A stretch of 64,000 bases of DNA from Lentibacillus saliphilus. Lineage in GTDB: Bacteria > Bacillota > Bacilli > Bacillales > Amphibacillaceae. Position 1 is the first letter of the stretch; every line of letters begins with the position of its first letter. The notes beneath the pieces are model-generated. The model saw only the letters and a program-made list of their open reading frames with translations. It did not search any database and was not told where the DNA came from. A program made the translations under genes and the position numbers. Shown here one piece after another: positions 17,168-26,579 of this stretch. The stretch lies in assembly GCF_019093865.1 (NCBI RefSeq), contig NZ_JABJXD010000001.1:372001-436000 (forward strand), written 5' to 3'.

Positions 17168-18697
17168 TCATTGGTTAACGATGTCAGTATTTAAAATTGT
17201 TTTTATAAGTTTGTCTTGGATATCCGGACCATCGTCATCATCAAGTAAATTGTTTAAGAGAATGGAAAATATGATTGGTTCACCTTGCGCTGTCTCAGCA
17301 TAACCCGACAAGGTACTCACGCCATAAATCGTGCCTGTCTTTGCTTGAACATTAAAGCCTCCCATTCGATAGCGCAGTGTTCCACCGATGATTCGATCAG
17401 CTCGTCCTGCTACTGGCAAGCTATGTTTAAAGGTTTGAAACCAGCTCTGCTGCTGTATGGTGTATAAAAGTGATGTGATGTCATTTGCTGGGATCATATT
17501 AATATGTGATATACCAGATCCATCCCTTAGCAGCATTGTATCTAAATTCATCCCCATCCGATTCATTTCCATTTCAAGTACTAAAAGCCCCTTCTCCCAA
17601 GATCCCTCTCCGTGCTTATAGCGCCCGATTTCTTTAACAAGCATTTCTCCAATCGTATTGTTACTCAATTTCATGAATGGTACGAGCAATTCAGAAAGCG
17701 GACTGGATCGTCGTTCGAACAAGATGTGTGCGTTCTTAGGTGCTTTCCCCTTGACAACCGTACCTGACCACGACACGCCTTGCGTTTGTAATGCTGACTG
17801 AAACAAATCAAGTGCGTATTGAGTTGGATCCCATACAGAAACCCATTCATAAACACCACGTGATTGACTCGGAATTTCACCTGTTATCATAATTTGATTC
17901 GTCCCATGTGTCCGTTCAATCGTCACATTGGGTTCGGTTGTGTCTGAGTTTGTCGTTATAGCTTGATTTTCAATTTGGACATAATTCGTTTGTGGAACAA
18001 TTTTGACAGATGGGCTTTCCCCTTCATTTTGGGGATGTACGCTTACGATGACACTCCCAGCATCAAAGTCCTCATTTGGAGATGCCGTTAACGCTGAAAT
18101 TTGTGCACCATAGTAGTATGTTTCATCACTCCAATTTAAATCTCGTGATAATCGCTCGTTATCATACCATGTGTCATCGCCAATTATATGACCTGATATA
18201 TGCGTGATGCCCTTCTGTTTTAGTTCTAAAGCAATGTCTTTAAACGCTGAGACGGTTAAGGTGGGATCACCTTTGCCCTTTATGTAGAGATTACCTTTTA
18301 ACGTGTGTTCATCTATGACGCCATCGGTCAGTAGCTGTGTGGAGAAACGATAATCCTCCCCAAGGACAGATAAAGCTGCCGCTCCTGTTAATAGCTTCAT
18401 ATTGGAAGCTGGATGTAGCCGTAAATCGCCAAAATGATCATACCGTATATCTCCAGTCGTGCCAGAACGGATACTAATACCGGCAATTGCGCCTTTTAAA
18501 GCTTCTTCTTCGTTTAAAACCGCTTCAATTCGATTTTCAAGTCCATTTGACGACGAACTTACATGGACGTTATCCCCGTCCTCAGTCACACTTTCCCCCT
18601 CCTCCTCATCAGTAAAAGTTGATGACTCATTCGGCGGAACCAACATATATAATATGAACAATAGAATGATGAACATGCCTGCATAAATGATTTTCAC
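17168..18697 (-). CDS. D-alanyl-D-alanine carboxypeptidase/endopeptidase (PBP4 type, family S13)
   Basis: 509 residues with one N-terminal membrane anchor (residues 4-22) and an extracellular serine peptidase domain. The three active-site motifs are present: SNMK near residue 97 (SxxK nucleophile and base), SNN near residue 343, and KTGT near residue 452. These enzymes trim pentapeptide ends or cross-links in peptidoglycan. B. subtilis DacC is a related family member. GTG 18697 is chosen because GGAGG lies eight bases upstream; ATG 18712 overlaps that site. Confidence 0.88.
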   Translation of the reverse strand: MKIIYAGMFIILLFILYMLVPPNESSTFTDEEEGESVTEDGDNVHVSSSSNGLENRIEAVLNEEEALKGAIAGISIRSGTTGDIRYDHFGDLRLHPASNMKLLTGAAALSVLGEDYRFSTQLLTDGVIDEHTLKGNLYIKGKGDPTLTVSAFKDIALELKQKGITHISGHIIGDDTWYDNERLSRDLNWSDETYYYGAQISALTASPNEDFDAGSVIVSVHPQNEGESPSVKIVPQTNYVQIENQAITTNSDTTEPNVTIERTHGTNQIMITGEIPSQSRGVYEWVSVWDPTQYALDLFQSALQTQGVSWSGTVVKGKAPKNAHILFERRSSPLSELLVPFMKLSNNTIGEMLVKEIGRYKHGEGSWEKGLLVLEMEMNRMGMNLDTMLLRDGSGISHINMIPANDITSLLYTIQQQSWFQTFKHSLPVAGRADRIIGGTLRYRMGGFNVQAKTGTIYGVSTLSGYAETAQGEPIIFSILLNNLLDDDDGPDIQDKLIKTILNTDIVNQ

Positions 18698-18873
18698 ACT
18701 GAGTTCCTCCATTGAAGGTCTTATTTAATAGTTATTAGATTGTAATGAAAAACATGTCTTAAGAGTACCAACGTTAACAGTGTGACCAAAAGCATACATC
18801 ACTATAAATCGCTCATTGTTAAATGTTGAAAAGAGCCATGCACGCTCATCATATAACAAGTAATATTCTACAC

Positions 18874-18911
18874 AAAAAAGAACCTATCGTAAGGTTGCGA
18901 CGATAGGTTCA
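18874..18911 (-). terminator. Terminator after MFS transporter gene
   Basis: GAACCTATCGT / ACGATAGGTTC inverted repeat; on the minus strand it is followed by TTTTTTG. The rest of 18713-18930 shows no gene. Confidence 0.88.
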
Positions 18912-18929
18912 TTCTTCGTACATGTATGA

Positions 18930-20075
18930 TTAAGACTGATGGGACTGTTGTTTTTTGGAAATAAACAACAGTACGGTTACAACAATGAGCATTGTGCCAG
19001 CACTAGATAAAAACGGTTTTCCAAACGCCTCTGCTGTTGCGCCTGACACAAAAGACCCAGCAATAACGCCCAGTGAAAAAAATGCATAGAAAATCCCATA
19101 TGCTTTGCCACGATCTATCTTAGACGATGCCTCAGCAATAATTTTGTTCATAGACGGAAAGACAAGAGCGAACCCTACGCCATAAACAATCATGAGCATA
19201 ATAACACCCCAAGCAACCGCGACGATATTCAGCATCGTATGAACAAAGCCGATTATGGCGATGCCATTAACGACGAGCGCAATTGGCGAGTATTTATCGT
19301 ACATTCGATTAAGCGGTGTCAGAAAAACAATCAATGTAACGATTCCATACGTACTCAACAGCATTCCAGTCGCAGCGGACGTTAACCCCATATCACCTAC
19401 CTTGAGTGGTAGCGCAAATGCTAACGTACCATTACTAATCATAAGTGCCAACGCCGCAAGTGACGCTTGAAGAATCGGCAATTTTTTTAATAACGGAATA
19501 AAATGGGAAAACGATGCTTTTCCGCGATCTGTTGTCATCACACTATCACGAACAAACGACACGATGAGAATACCGGTAATGACGAATAAAACTGCAACAA
19601 GGTAAAAGACATAATCCACCTTGCCCATCGATGCTAGGGCTCCGCCTAGTGCAGGCCCGACAATAGCAGCTGTTCCAATACATGCACCGGTCAGTGCCAT
19701 TACTCGACCTCTTTTTTGATTTTTCGACTGATCGCCCACATAAGCGAAAGCCCCTGGAATTAACACACCACCTGCGAGGCCATGAAAAAACCGAACCCAA
19801 AAAAGCTGCATACCTGTTTCTGCTAATGGATAAAACAGCAACACAATCGCAACTGAAAACATACCAGTATAAAGCATTTTTTTACGTCCAAATCGATCAA
19901 TCCAATGACCACCAAAAATATTACCAATCATATTGGCCAATGAATAAATGGCTACAATGGCCCCCGTTAATAAATAAGACGCCCCGAGGTCCATCGCATA
20001 TGGCGTAATAATAGGAAGCTGTATAAATGTATCTAAAAATGACACGACAATAATAAAGTATAAAATTCGACTCAT
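18930..20075 (-). CDS. MFS transporter, 12-segment
   Basis: 381-residue major facilitator with about 12 membrane segments. The loop after segment 2 reads GGHWIDRFGRKKMLYTG, a good motif A, and ACIGTAAIVGPALGGAL is the motif C of drug:H+ antiporters. An efflux role is therefore likely, but the substrate cannot be predicted. No regulator gene is adjacent. It is followed in the same orientation by a second exporter upstream (20245-21639), separated by about 170 bases. Confidence 0.85.
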   Translation of the reverse strand: MSRILYFIIVVSFLDTFIQLPIITPYAMDLGASYLLTGAIVAIYSLANMIGNIFGGHWIDRFGRKKMLYTGMFSVAIVLLFYPLAETGMQLFWVRFFHGLAGGVLIPGAFAYVGDQSKNQKRGRVMALTGACIGTAAIVGPALGGALASMGKVDYVFYLVAVLFVITGILIVSFVRDSVMTTDRGKASFSHFIPLLKKLPILQASLAALALMISNGTLAFALPLKVGDMGLTSAATGMLLSTYGIVTLIVFLTPLNRMYDKYSPIALVVNGIAIIGFVHTMLNIVAVAWGVIMLMIVYGVGFALVFPSMNKIIAEASSKIDRGKAYGIFYAFFSLGVIAGSFVSGATAEAFGKPFLSSAGTMLIVVTVLLFISKKQQSHQS

Positions 20076-20244
20076 CTTCCACCCTCACATTCCCCCATAT
20101 TATACAACAAGCAGAGCTAGAAGAAATATAAAACGATCATTTCTTATCTAGCTCTGCCTGTATTTGTGAATAACTCGTGACATTTTTTATGCCAACTATA
20201 TTTACCAACAACCTACATTGCATGCACTGGCTATTTCAGATCGA

Positions 20245-21639
20245 TTAGTGTTCTTGTTTTGGATATTTAATAAAGAATGTCATGACTAAGCCGATGATTG
20301 AAAAGATCCCGGCTACGATAAAGGAAACATTCACGCCATGTATCGCACCAGCAACACCTGTGTCAGGATTTGCCTGTGAGACCATTATGGTAACGAGCAA
20401 GGCCGTTCCAATGGCACCTGATACTTGGCGCATCGTATTGTTCATCGCTGTGCCATGAGGAATTAATTTTGATGATAGTTGATTTAAACCAGCTGTTGTA
20501 ACGGGCATCATTACCATCGAAATGCCAAACATTCTAATGGTGTTAACAACCGTTAAATACATAAATGTTGTATCAGTCGTCAATATGGCGAACATAAATG
20601 TTGTGACCGTTACAATGGTCATGCCGATGATGGATAACCATTTTGCGCCATATTTATCAAACAAACGCCCTGTTATAGGATTCATAATCCCCATCAGAAC
20701 AGCACCTGGCATTAACATCAATCCAGATTGCAGCGCTGTAAATCCGAGCATATTTTGCATCAAGATAGGTAATACAACGGCTGCACCAATCATCGCTGCA
20801 AAAGAAACCATACCTAATGCAGTCGTTAATGTAAATACTGAATTCTTAAATACTCTAAACTCAAGTATCGGCGTATCAAGCCGTAATTGACGTGTAATAA
20901 ACAATGCAAGTGCGATGAAGCCTACACTCATTGAAACGACGACATGTGCACTTGACCACCCCATGCTACCTGCCGTACTAAATCCGTATAACACACCTCC
21001 AAAGCCAAGGGTTGATAAAATAATCGATTGAATATCGACCTTTGGAAACGTTTGTTTAGTAACGTTTTTAAGCATAAAATACGCGATCACTAAATCAACG
21101 ACTACAATTGGTAGAATAACATAGAACAATGCGCGCCAAGGGAAGTGCTCGACAATCCAGCCAGAAAGAGTCGGTCCAATAGCTGGTGCAAATGCAATCA
21201 CCATTCCAAACATACCCATTGCAGTTCCTCGTTTATGGACAGGGAAAATAAGAAATAAAATCGTCTGCATAAGCGGCATCATAATACCCGCACCTGACGC
21301 TTGCAAGACGCGACCTACGAGTAAGAACGAAAAATTAGGTGCAACGGCACAAACGAGCGTACCTAAGCCAAACAAGGTCATTGCACTCATAAATAAGCGT
21401 CTCGTCGTAAAACGTTCAATTAAAAAAGCTGTAATCGGAATCATGATCCCGTTTACGAGCATAAAAATAGATTGTAGCCATTGAACAACACTCTCACCAA
21501 GGTCAAGATCCTGCATAATATGAGGAATGGCTGTCCCAAGCAAAGTCTGATTCAATATCGCGACAAATGCACCTGATATCATGACAATCATGATCGGTAC
21601 TTTATTAATAGGTTGGACTGACGTTTCGTTTTCGACCAT
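20245..21639 (-). CDS. DHA2-family (EmrB/QacA) multidrug MFS exporter
   Basis: 464 residues with about 14 membrane segments, the DHA2 layout. Motif C is visible as GMVIAFAPAIGPTLSGWIVEHFPWRALFYV (core PAIGPTLSGW), and motif A as FLIERFTTRRLFM. It probably exports lipophilic drugs or metabolites with proton exchange; similar Bacillus proteins are LmrB and YhcA. The usual TetR-type repressor partner is not adjacent. ATG 21639 is preceded by AGAAGG. Confidence 0.87.
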   Translation of the reverse strand: MVENETSVQPINKVPIMIVMISGAFVAILNQTLLGTAIPHIMQDLDLGESVVQWLQSIFMLVNGIMIPITAFLIERFTTRRLFMSAMTLFGLGTLVCAVAPNFSFLLVGRVLQASGAGIMMPLMQTILFLIFPVHKRGTAMGMFGMVIAFAPAIGPTLSGWIVEHFPWRALFYVILPIVVVDLVIAYFMLKNVTKQTFPKVDIQSIILSTLGFGGVLYGFSTAGSMGWSSAHVVVSMSVGFIALALFITRQLRLDTPILEFRVFKNSVFTLTTALGMVSFAAMIGAAVVLPILMQNMLGFTALQSGLMLMPGAVLMGIMNPITGRLFDKYGAKWLSIIGMTIVTVTTFMFAILTTDTTFMYLTVVNTIRMFGISMVMMPVTTAGLNQLSSKLIPHGTAMNNTMRQVSGAIGTALLVTIMVSQANPDTGVAGAIHGVNVSFIVAGIFSIIGLVMTFFIKYPKQEH

Positions 21640-21768
21640 GATGTACCTTCTTTCTAGAATGATTATACCTAAGCTTCATTTTAGCTTAGCAATTAAATCA
21701 TTTTACCACAATGACTAAGCAGATTAAATGTATTGAACAATAAATTCCTCTCATACAATCATATGAAA

Positions 21769-21809
21769 TAAAACCACTTACCGAACAATATGATCGGTAA
21801 GTGGTTTTG
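21769..21809 (-). terminator. Terminator after tRNA-Pro
   Basis: AAAACCACTTACCGA / TCGGTAAGTGGTTTT perfect inverted repeat just 3' of the tRNA, with a T-run on the minus strand. Confidence 0.88.
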
Positions 21810-21813
21810 GAAA

Positions 21814-21887
21814 TCGGGATGACAGGATTTGAACCTGCGACTCCTGGCACCCCATGCCAGTGCTCTACCAAGCTGAGCTACATCCCG
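21814..21887 (-). tRNA. tRNA-Pro (anticodon GGG)
   Basis: 74 nt on the minus strand: acceptor CGGGATG pairs with CATCCCG, D arm GCTCAGCTTGGTAGAGC, anticodon stem CTGGC/GCCAG enclosing loop ATGGGGT, so anticodon GGG at 21853-21851, and T arm CAGGTTCGAATCCTG. The discriminator base is A, as in proline tRNAs. CCA is not encoded. It is a lone tRNA, not part of a cluster, with its own terminator. Confidence 0.95.
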
Positions 21888-22071
21888 TTCAGCGCTAGAT
21901 TTAAGTATAATAGAACGATCGGGAAAAGACAACGTATCTACTCACCTATGATGCTACCTCTGTTAAGCAACACTAAACGATTGATCATAAACCAGTTTTG
22001 TACCGTGACAGCGGTCAGCATTTCCGTTAAACTGAAGATTATTCATAAACTCGTTTAGGAGGCCAATCGTT

Positions 22072-22860
22072 ATGAAGAGCATCGTCGACCATTTGAACCG
22101 TCCAATTCAATATACATATCCCCCACAACGCATCGTCTCACTCTGTCCAGCTATTACAGAAACAATGTTCCATATTGGATTAGGAGACAGCATTGTCGGT
22201 AGGACACGTTTTTGTAAATATCCTGAAGAAGATGACGTCAAGCATGTGACAAACATTGGAGGGACAAAGGATATTAAATTAGAACGCATCAAATCGTTAC
22301 AGCCAGACCTCATCATTGCAGAGAAAGAAGAGAATACGAAAGAGATCGTTGATACACTTGCAGCACATTTTCCCGTGTTCGTATTCGAAATCCAAACGGT
22401 GAACGATGCCTACCGAATGATTCAAGACCTAGGTATGATTACAAATCATCAAACAGCTGCCGATCAACTGGTCCAAACGATTAAAGCCGAATTTCGATCC
22501 TTACCTCAAACGAACGGATATCGTGTTGCGTATATGATTTGGCAAGATCCATATATGGTCGTCGGAAAAGAAACATATATCCAATCGATGCTCAACAATA
22601 TGGGATTTGTAAATCCTTTTACGACGCTCCATTCAAGGTACCCGATTGTAACAGAACAGGATCTAAAATCGGCCGCACTTGACTATGTTTTCCTAGCAAC
22701 AGAACCTTTTCCATTTCGTGATCAACATCTTGACGCGTTTCGTCGCATCTTACCTAACGTCACACCAATTATTGTAGACGGCGAGATGCTCTGGTATGGT
22801 GCTAAGATGTTACAGGCCGTCCAATACTTTAAAAAACATTTAAGAACGCTGAACGATTAG
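22072..22860 (+). CDS. BtuF-like helical-backbone binding protein without signal peptide
   Basis: 262 residues of the periplasmic-binding-protein class that carries cobalamin or iron chelates (BtuF/FhuD fold). The family core is clear: PQRIVSLCPAITETMFHIGLGDSIVGRT near the N-terminus (core IVSLCPAITE), LERIKSLQPDLIIAEKEEN, and YMIWQDPYMVVGKETYIQSML (core MIWQDPYMVVG). It begins MKSIVDHLNRPIQY with no signal peptide, lipobox or membrane segment, so it should stay in the cytoplasm. ATG 22072 follows AGGAGGCC. No permease or ATPase gene is adjacent. It may be a salvage or sensing protein. Confidence 0.8.
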   Translation: MKSIVDHLNRPIQYTYPPQRIVSLCPAITETMFHIGLGDSIVGRTRFCKYPEEDDVKHVTNIGGTKDIKLERIKSLQPDLIIAEKEENTKEIVDTLAAHFPVFVFEIQTVNDAYRMIQDLGMITNHQTAADQLVQTIKAEFRSLPQTNGYRVAYMIWQDPYMVVGKETYIQSMLNNMGFVNPFTTLHSRYPIVTEQDLKSAALDYVFLATEPFPFRDQHLDAFRRILPNVTPIIVDGEMLWYGAKMLQAVQYFKKHLRTLND

Positions 22861-22881
22861 TTAACAGCTATCGAGTCCCTA

Positions 22882-23571
22882 TTACTCGAGTAAATCTCTC
22901 GTTTTCTTTAGAATTTCTTCATCTTTCAATCTAAATTTAAATTCAACACGTCGTGATGCTTTAGCACTATATTCTCCTTGTTCATCAGTCCTGAAGTTGG
23001 TATAGGATTTACTATTAACAGTTAATTTTTGTTTGATCTGTTCTTGAATATGTTTATAAGGGAAGTCATCACTTAGAATATAAGATGCGACACTATACGC
23101 GCGCTCTTGGCCCAATTCTAAGTTGTATAAGTACGTCCCATTCCGATCTGTATGACCTTCAATTATAATCTCAGCGATATAATCATCATAGCCACTCGCG
23201 AGAAGTGTGTCTAAGTATCGCGGCACGAATTCATCTAAAAACTCAAAGGACTTCGGCTTAAGATCAGACTTTGAGTACTCAAATAATATTTCTGTATCGA
23301 ACATGATAGACCCGGTTTTTTCATCAACCTCTATTCCGAGCTCAGACCCACTAAATTCGGCATTCAGATCTTCAATGAGCTTGGCACGTACACCCATAAT
23401 TTGATCGATCGTTCGCTTCATCTCTTCTATTTGTAACGATTTGATGATCATCATACTTATAAAAATTAAAATAAAACAAAGCAAAATCGTCGTCAGTAGG
23501 TCTGTAAAAGATGGCCAAAAGTGACCGTCATTTTGATCTTGTTTAAACAGGCGTGTGTATTTAGTCATCAT
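22882..23571 (-). CDS. ZorB-like MotB/OmpA-domain motor subunit
   Basis: 229 residues. One membrane segment at about residues 22-44 is preceded by FWPSFTDLLTT, where Asp24 (counting from ATG 23571) is at the place of the proton-carrying Asp of MotB/ExbD/ZorB stators. The C-terminal half is an OmpA-like peptidoglycan-binding domain: IIIEGHTDRNGTYLYNLELGQERA and ASRRVEFKF. The gene overlaps the 3' end of the ZorA-like gene by 11 bases, so the two are translated together. ATG 23571 or 23568 is used. OmpA-type stators include MotB and ZorB; the partner's long tail points to ZorB. Confidence 0.82.
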   Translation of the reverse strand: MMTKYTRLFKQDQNDGHFWPSFTDLLTTILLCFILIFISMMIIKSLQIEEMKRTIDQIMGVRAKLIEDLNAEFSGSELGIEVDEKTGSIMFDTEILFEYSKSDLKPKSFEFLDEFVPRYLDTLLASGYDDYIAEIIIEGHTDRNGTYLYNLELGQERAYSVASYILSDDFPYKHIQEQIKQKLTVNSKSYTNFRTDEQGEYSAKASRRVEFKFRLKDEEILKKTRDLLE

Positions 23572-25381
23572 AGCGTCCACGCCCTTCATTAAGACCTAAA
23601 CGCGCTTCTCCATTGCGATTAGCTTTAAAAGATTCATTGAACAATTGAACTTCTTGAATGAGTTCCTGAAGCAATTGCTGCATGTATCTTGTATTCGCCG
23701 TTTGGGCTTCTTCTGTTGCTCGTTGCAGCTGCTTGAATTCTCGTCTCATTTCACCTGTTAATTGATCCACTGATTCCGTTAAACCTCTCATAACACTGTT
23801 CATTTGTTTTGTAAGCACGTCCTCCATTTGCTCAGGAAATTTTGACATCGTTGTTTTTAATGCAAACAAACTTGAATTCACGTCATTTTCACGTCGACTG
23901 AACGTTTCATTCAATGCCGTCATGATATCATTGATTTGTTGAATGAGCTGTTGGGAATGACGTACAAATTGTTCATTCGACTGAGTTGCTTGCTCATATT
24001 TATTCTCAAACGCCCGTGTTTGATTTCCATAGGCTTCGAGGTGATCCGCCAATGAACGGTTAAATGTCTTCAACTCCTCAAACCGTTCTCCTAACAAATG
24101 ACGATAATCATCCTGAGTCTGATTAATGGCTGCAAGCGTGTCCGGTAACTTATTCAAAGCAGGACTCAAATACTCAAAGCCTCTTTTAACTGCCTCAAGA
24201 TTTAATACAACACCTCTTAATTGCGTCGTGACATCATTACCAAGCGCTTGTTGCAGTGTTTTTGTATGAGATGACATTTGATTAACGAGTGTCTGTGTTT
24301 CTTTATGAATCTGTTCAAAAGACCCTTTCACTGCTGTTTGATTGTCGACAATCGAAGACATAAACGCTTGTAGGCCAGTAGCTGTTGTTTGAAAGCGTTC
24401 TAATGTCTCTTTTTGTACTTGAGCAGTATCTTCAGCCTTATCTTGAATGTTTTCAAACGCTTGTGTCATACGTTCGTTTTTGGCATCTGTCTTTTTAAAA
24501 TAGGAAAATAAAGAAGCAAAATTATGATTGAGCGCTTTTGTCCCTTCACTAAACCCGTCTGTCACTTCCTTCATCCGCTGAAATAAAGCTTCGAATTCTT
24601 CCAAATTACGAGTGAGACCATCATTAAACTGTGCTAAATCTTTTGCAGATTGCTGCAATCCTGTCGTGTATTCCTTAAAACCCGAAAAAGCGGAAACAAT
24701 TTCACCAAGTGCCTGTTGATTTGATGTATTTAAATCAACGATAGATGCTTCAATGCGTTCAGAAACGTTAATGAGATCATTTATCCCACTTTCTGTTCCT
24801 GACTCTAACTCAGACTCGACCCTTAACATCATATCAGTGAGCAAATACTCTGTGTTAAATACTTTTATGAGCAAGGTCATAATTAAAGAAAATGTCATCC
24901 CAACAATACTTGTATAGAAGGCAACATCAACACCTGCTAATACAGCTGCAACATTTTCAACCAACTGGTCCCCGCCTGCATCAATACTTCCAAGTGCAAT
25001 CGTTAATCCAATGAATGTCCCAAGCACACCGATCAAAATAAATACAGATACCATCATGTGAGTCATTTTAATCAGGTTCACAACTGGAATCCCTAACAAA
25101 CGCCACTCAGAAAACTGCTTCTGTACGAACGTCTCTGCCTTTATTACATTAAGCTGATCACCTTCTGTAAATTGATCTTTAAACCGCGAAATTGGTTCTA
25201 CATCCATGAAATTAGGACTGTTGCGAATGTGACGCAGCTTTGTAAACACAATAAAATGAACACATATTGACACAACAAACAAACTGAACAAAATGAAAAA
25301 TATCATCTCAATAAACGAGTTTGCTAAAATTTGTTCCGCCTTTTGTTCTCCAGCAATAAATGTAATGATCGATTCAACCAT
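23561..25381 (-). CDS. ZorA-like MotA/TolQ/ExbB-domain motor subunit with long helical tail
   Basis: 606 residues. Membrane segments lie at about 24-46, 109-131 and 152-174. The MotA/TolQ/ExbB core is seen in LIGVLGTFIGLTIALGSI and VDVAFYTSIVGMTFSLIMTLL, where Thr122 and Ser158 are at pore-lining positions of this family. Residues 180-606 form a long Gln/Glu/Lys-rich helical tail predicted to reach into the cytoplasm, as ZorA tails do. ATG 25381 follows GGGGGGA; upstream in-frame starts are unsupported. ZorA and ZorB build the proton-driven motor of the Zorya anti-phage system, but zorC, zorD and zorE are absent here. Confidence 0.82.
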   Translation of the reverse strand: MVESIITFIAGEQKAEQILANSFIEMIFFILFSLFVVSICVHFIVFTKLRHIRNSPNFMDVEPISRFKDQFTEGDQLNVIKAETFVQKQFSEWRLLGIPVVNLIKMTHMMVSVFILIGVLGTFIGLTIALGSIDAGGDQLVENVAAVLAGVDVAFYTSIVGMTFSLIMTLLIKVFNTEYLLTDMMLRVESELESGTESGINDLINVSERIEASIVDLNTSNQQALGEIVSAFSGFKEYTTGLQQSAKDLAQFNDGLTRNLEEFEALFQRMKEVTDGFSEGTKALNHNFASLFSYFKKTDAKNERMTQAFENIQDKAEDTAQVQKETLERFQTTATGLQAFMSSIVDNQTAVKGSFEQIHKETQTLVNQMSSHTKTLQQALGNDVTTQLRGVVLNLEAVKRGFEYLSPALNKLPDTLAAINQTQDDYRHLLGERFEELKTFNRSLADHLEAYGNQTRAFENKYEQATQSNEQFVRHSQQLIQQINDIMTALNETFSRRENDVNSSLFALKTTMSKFPEQMEDVLTKQMNSVMRGLTESVDQLTGEMRREFKQLQRATEEAQTANTRYMQQLLQELIQEVQLFNESFKANRNGEARLGLNEGRGRYDD

Positions 25382-25539
25382 GATTCGTCCCCCCATATAA
25401 AGTCCACAATTAAAGTTCATCGAGACTGTGCACACTTATGACATATGTATTCTAAGCTTGTTTATTTCATGTGTATGGGACGTTAATTATAAATGAACAC
25501 ACATCATAGTTTTTTGTCTAGCCCTTCATCGTCAAAATA

Positions 25540-25548
25540 TGCTACAAT
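25540..25548 (+). promoter_or_regulatory. Extended -10 promoter of fnr (predicted)
   Basis: TGCTACAAT gives a TGn extension and a five-of-six match to TATAAT, 69 bases before the fnr start. No good -35 hexamer is seen. The remainder of 25382-25616, the divergent region between zorA-like gene and fnr, holds no gene. Confidence 0.4.
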
Positions 25549-25616
25549 TTTTGTAAGAAAGAATGTCACAGTAAATACATAAAATAAATTAAAAAATGAA
25601 AGGAGTGGTGCCTAGC

Positions 25617-26303
25617 ATGAAAACCCAGTTGTCAACTGAGCTATCGACGCTTTTTGAGGATGCGGATGATGTGATACATGTTAAGAAAAACACATATCTA
25701 TTCCACGAAGGCGATCCGGTGAAGGAATTATATCTTTTGAAATCAGGGAAAATAAAAATTAGTAAACTATCTAATAATGGTAGTGAATTGACGTTGCGGT
25801 TATGCTCTACTGGCGACCTCGTTGGAGAGCTTTCGCTAGACGATGACCATGTCCCTTACATTCAAAACGCACAAACGCTCATGGGCAGCAAACTTGCTGT
25901 AATATCAAAGGAAAAGCTAAAAAATAAATTACTAGATAATAGCAATCTTGCACTTCAGCTCCTCCAAGCGATGAGCGACTATGCACGTCGTGATCAAACA
26001 CGTTTCAGAGACCTCGTCATGTTTGGAAAGAAAGGGGCTCTTTATTCTACTTTAATACGACTTGCTAATAGTTATGGACAAATTAATGGTGATCGTGTTT
26101 TTATTAATATGCGTTTGACAGATCAAACCTTGGCAGATTTTTGTGGGACATCACGTGAAAGTGTGAATCGGTTGATGAGTGAGCTAAGACGTGCTCATAT
26201 TATTACTACAGAAAAAGGATACATAACCATCCATGATATCGATTACTTAAAAAGAGAAATAAACTGTGGAGATTGTCCTATCCACCTATGCTCCATTCAT
26301 TAA
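25617..26303 (+). CDS. fnr: Anaerobic regulator Fnr with C-terminal Fe-S site
   Basis: 228-residue Crp/Fnr regulator: cyclic-nucleotide-like beta barrel at residues 20-110, dimer helix, then a winged helix with TDQTLADFCGTSRESVNRLMSEL as recognition unit (core CGTSRESVNRL). The end reads CGDCPIHLCSIH, with Cys217, Cys220 and Cys225 in the C-x2-C-x4-C spacing of Bacillus Fnr, which holds an oxygen-labile 4Fe-4S cluster with an Asp as fourth ligand (probably Asp132 here). This differs from the N-terminal cluster of E. coli FNR. ATG 25617 has AAAGGAG nine bases upstream. Its likely target is the molybdoenzyme operon at 26355-32540, which has an FNR box. Confidence 0.92.
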   Translation: MKTQLSTELSTLFEDADDVIHVKKNTYLFHEGDPVKELYLLKSGKIKISKLSNNGSELTLRLCSTGDLVGELSLDDDHVPYIQNAQTLMGSKLAVISKEKLKNKLLDNSNLALQLLQAMSDYARRDQTRFRDLVMFGKKGALYSTLIRLANSYGQINGDRVFINMRLTDQTLADFCGTSRESVNRLMSELRRAHIITTEKGYITIHDIDYLKREINCGDCPIHLCSIH

Positions 26304-26308
26304 AAAAT

Positions 26309-26347
26309 AAGCCAGAGCATCCTTTGTCTTTTGGATGGCTCTGGCTT
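26309..26347. terminator. Bidirectional terminator between fnr and tatA
   Basis: AAGCCAGAGCATCC / GGATGGCTCTGGCTT inverted repeat with A and T runs on both sides, placed between convergent gene ends. Confidence 0.88.
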
Positions 26348-26354
26348 TTACTGA

Positions 26355-26546
26355 TTAAGATTTTGATTGGTCTTTATGTTCTTGTTCACTTTCGTTCATC
26401 ACTTCATTCGTTGCTTTCTTAAATTCTTTTAATGTACTACCAGCAGCTTTCCCGATTTCCGGTAGCTTTGACGGACCGAAAATAATTAACGCTAATACAA
26501 GAATCAAAATCATACTAGGTACACCAATACTTGCTATGCCACCCAT
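26355..26546 (-). CDS. tatA: Twin-arginine translocase subunit TatA
   Basis: 63 residues with the TatA plan: a short N-terminal membrane helix ([15 protein letters not shown]), the hinge [14 protein letters not shown], then an amphipathic helix [11 protein letters not shown] and a charged tail. TatA forms the pore for folded exported proteins. It is last in the operon whose catalytic subunit has a Tat signal, so it probably serves that enzyme. No tatC is present. ATG 26546 is preferred because AGGAG is eight bases upstream; ATG 26552 would be too close. Confidence 0.9.
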   Translation of the reverse strand: MGGIASIGVPSMILILVLALIIFGPSKLPEIGKAAGSTLKEFKKATNEVMNESEQEHKDQSKS

Positions 26547-26579
26547 CTTCATCACTCCTCTTTTTTATTTAAAAGACGA

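Noticed and set aside
22882-25381. Full Zorya defence system
   Set aside because: Only the motor pair is present; neighbours are a BtuF-like gene and fnr, with no zorC, zorD or zorE.
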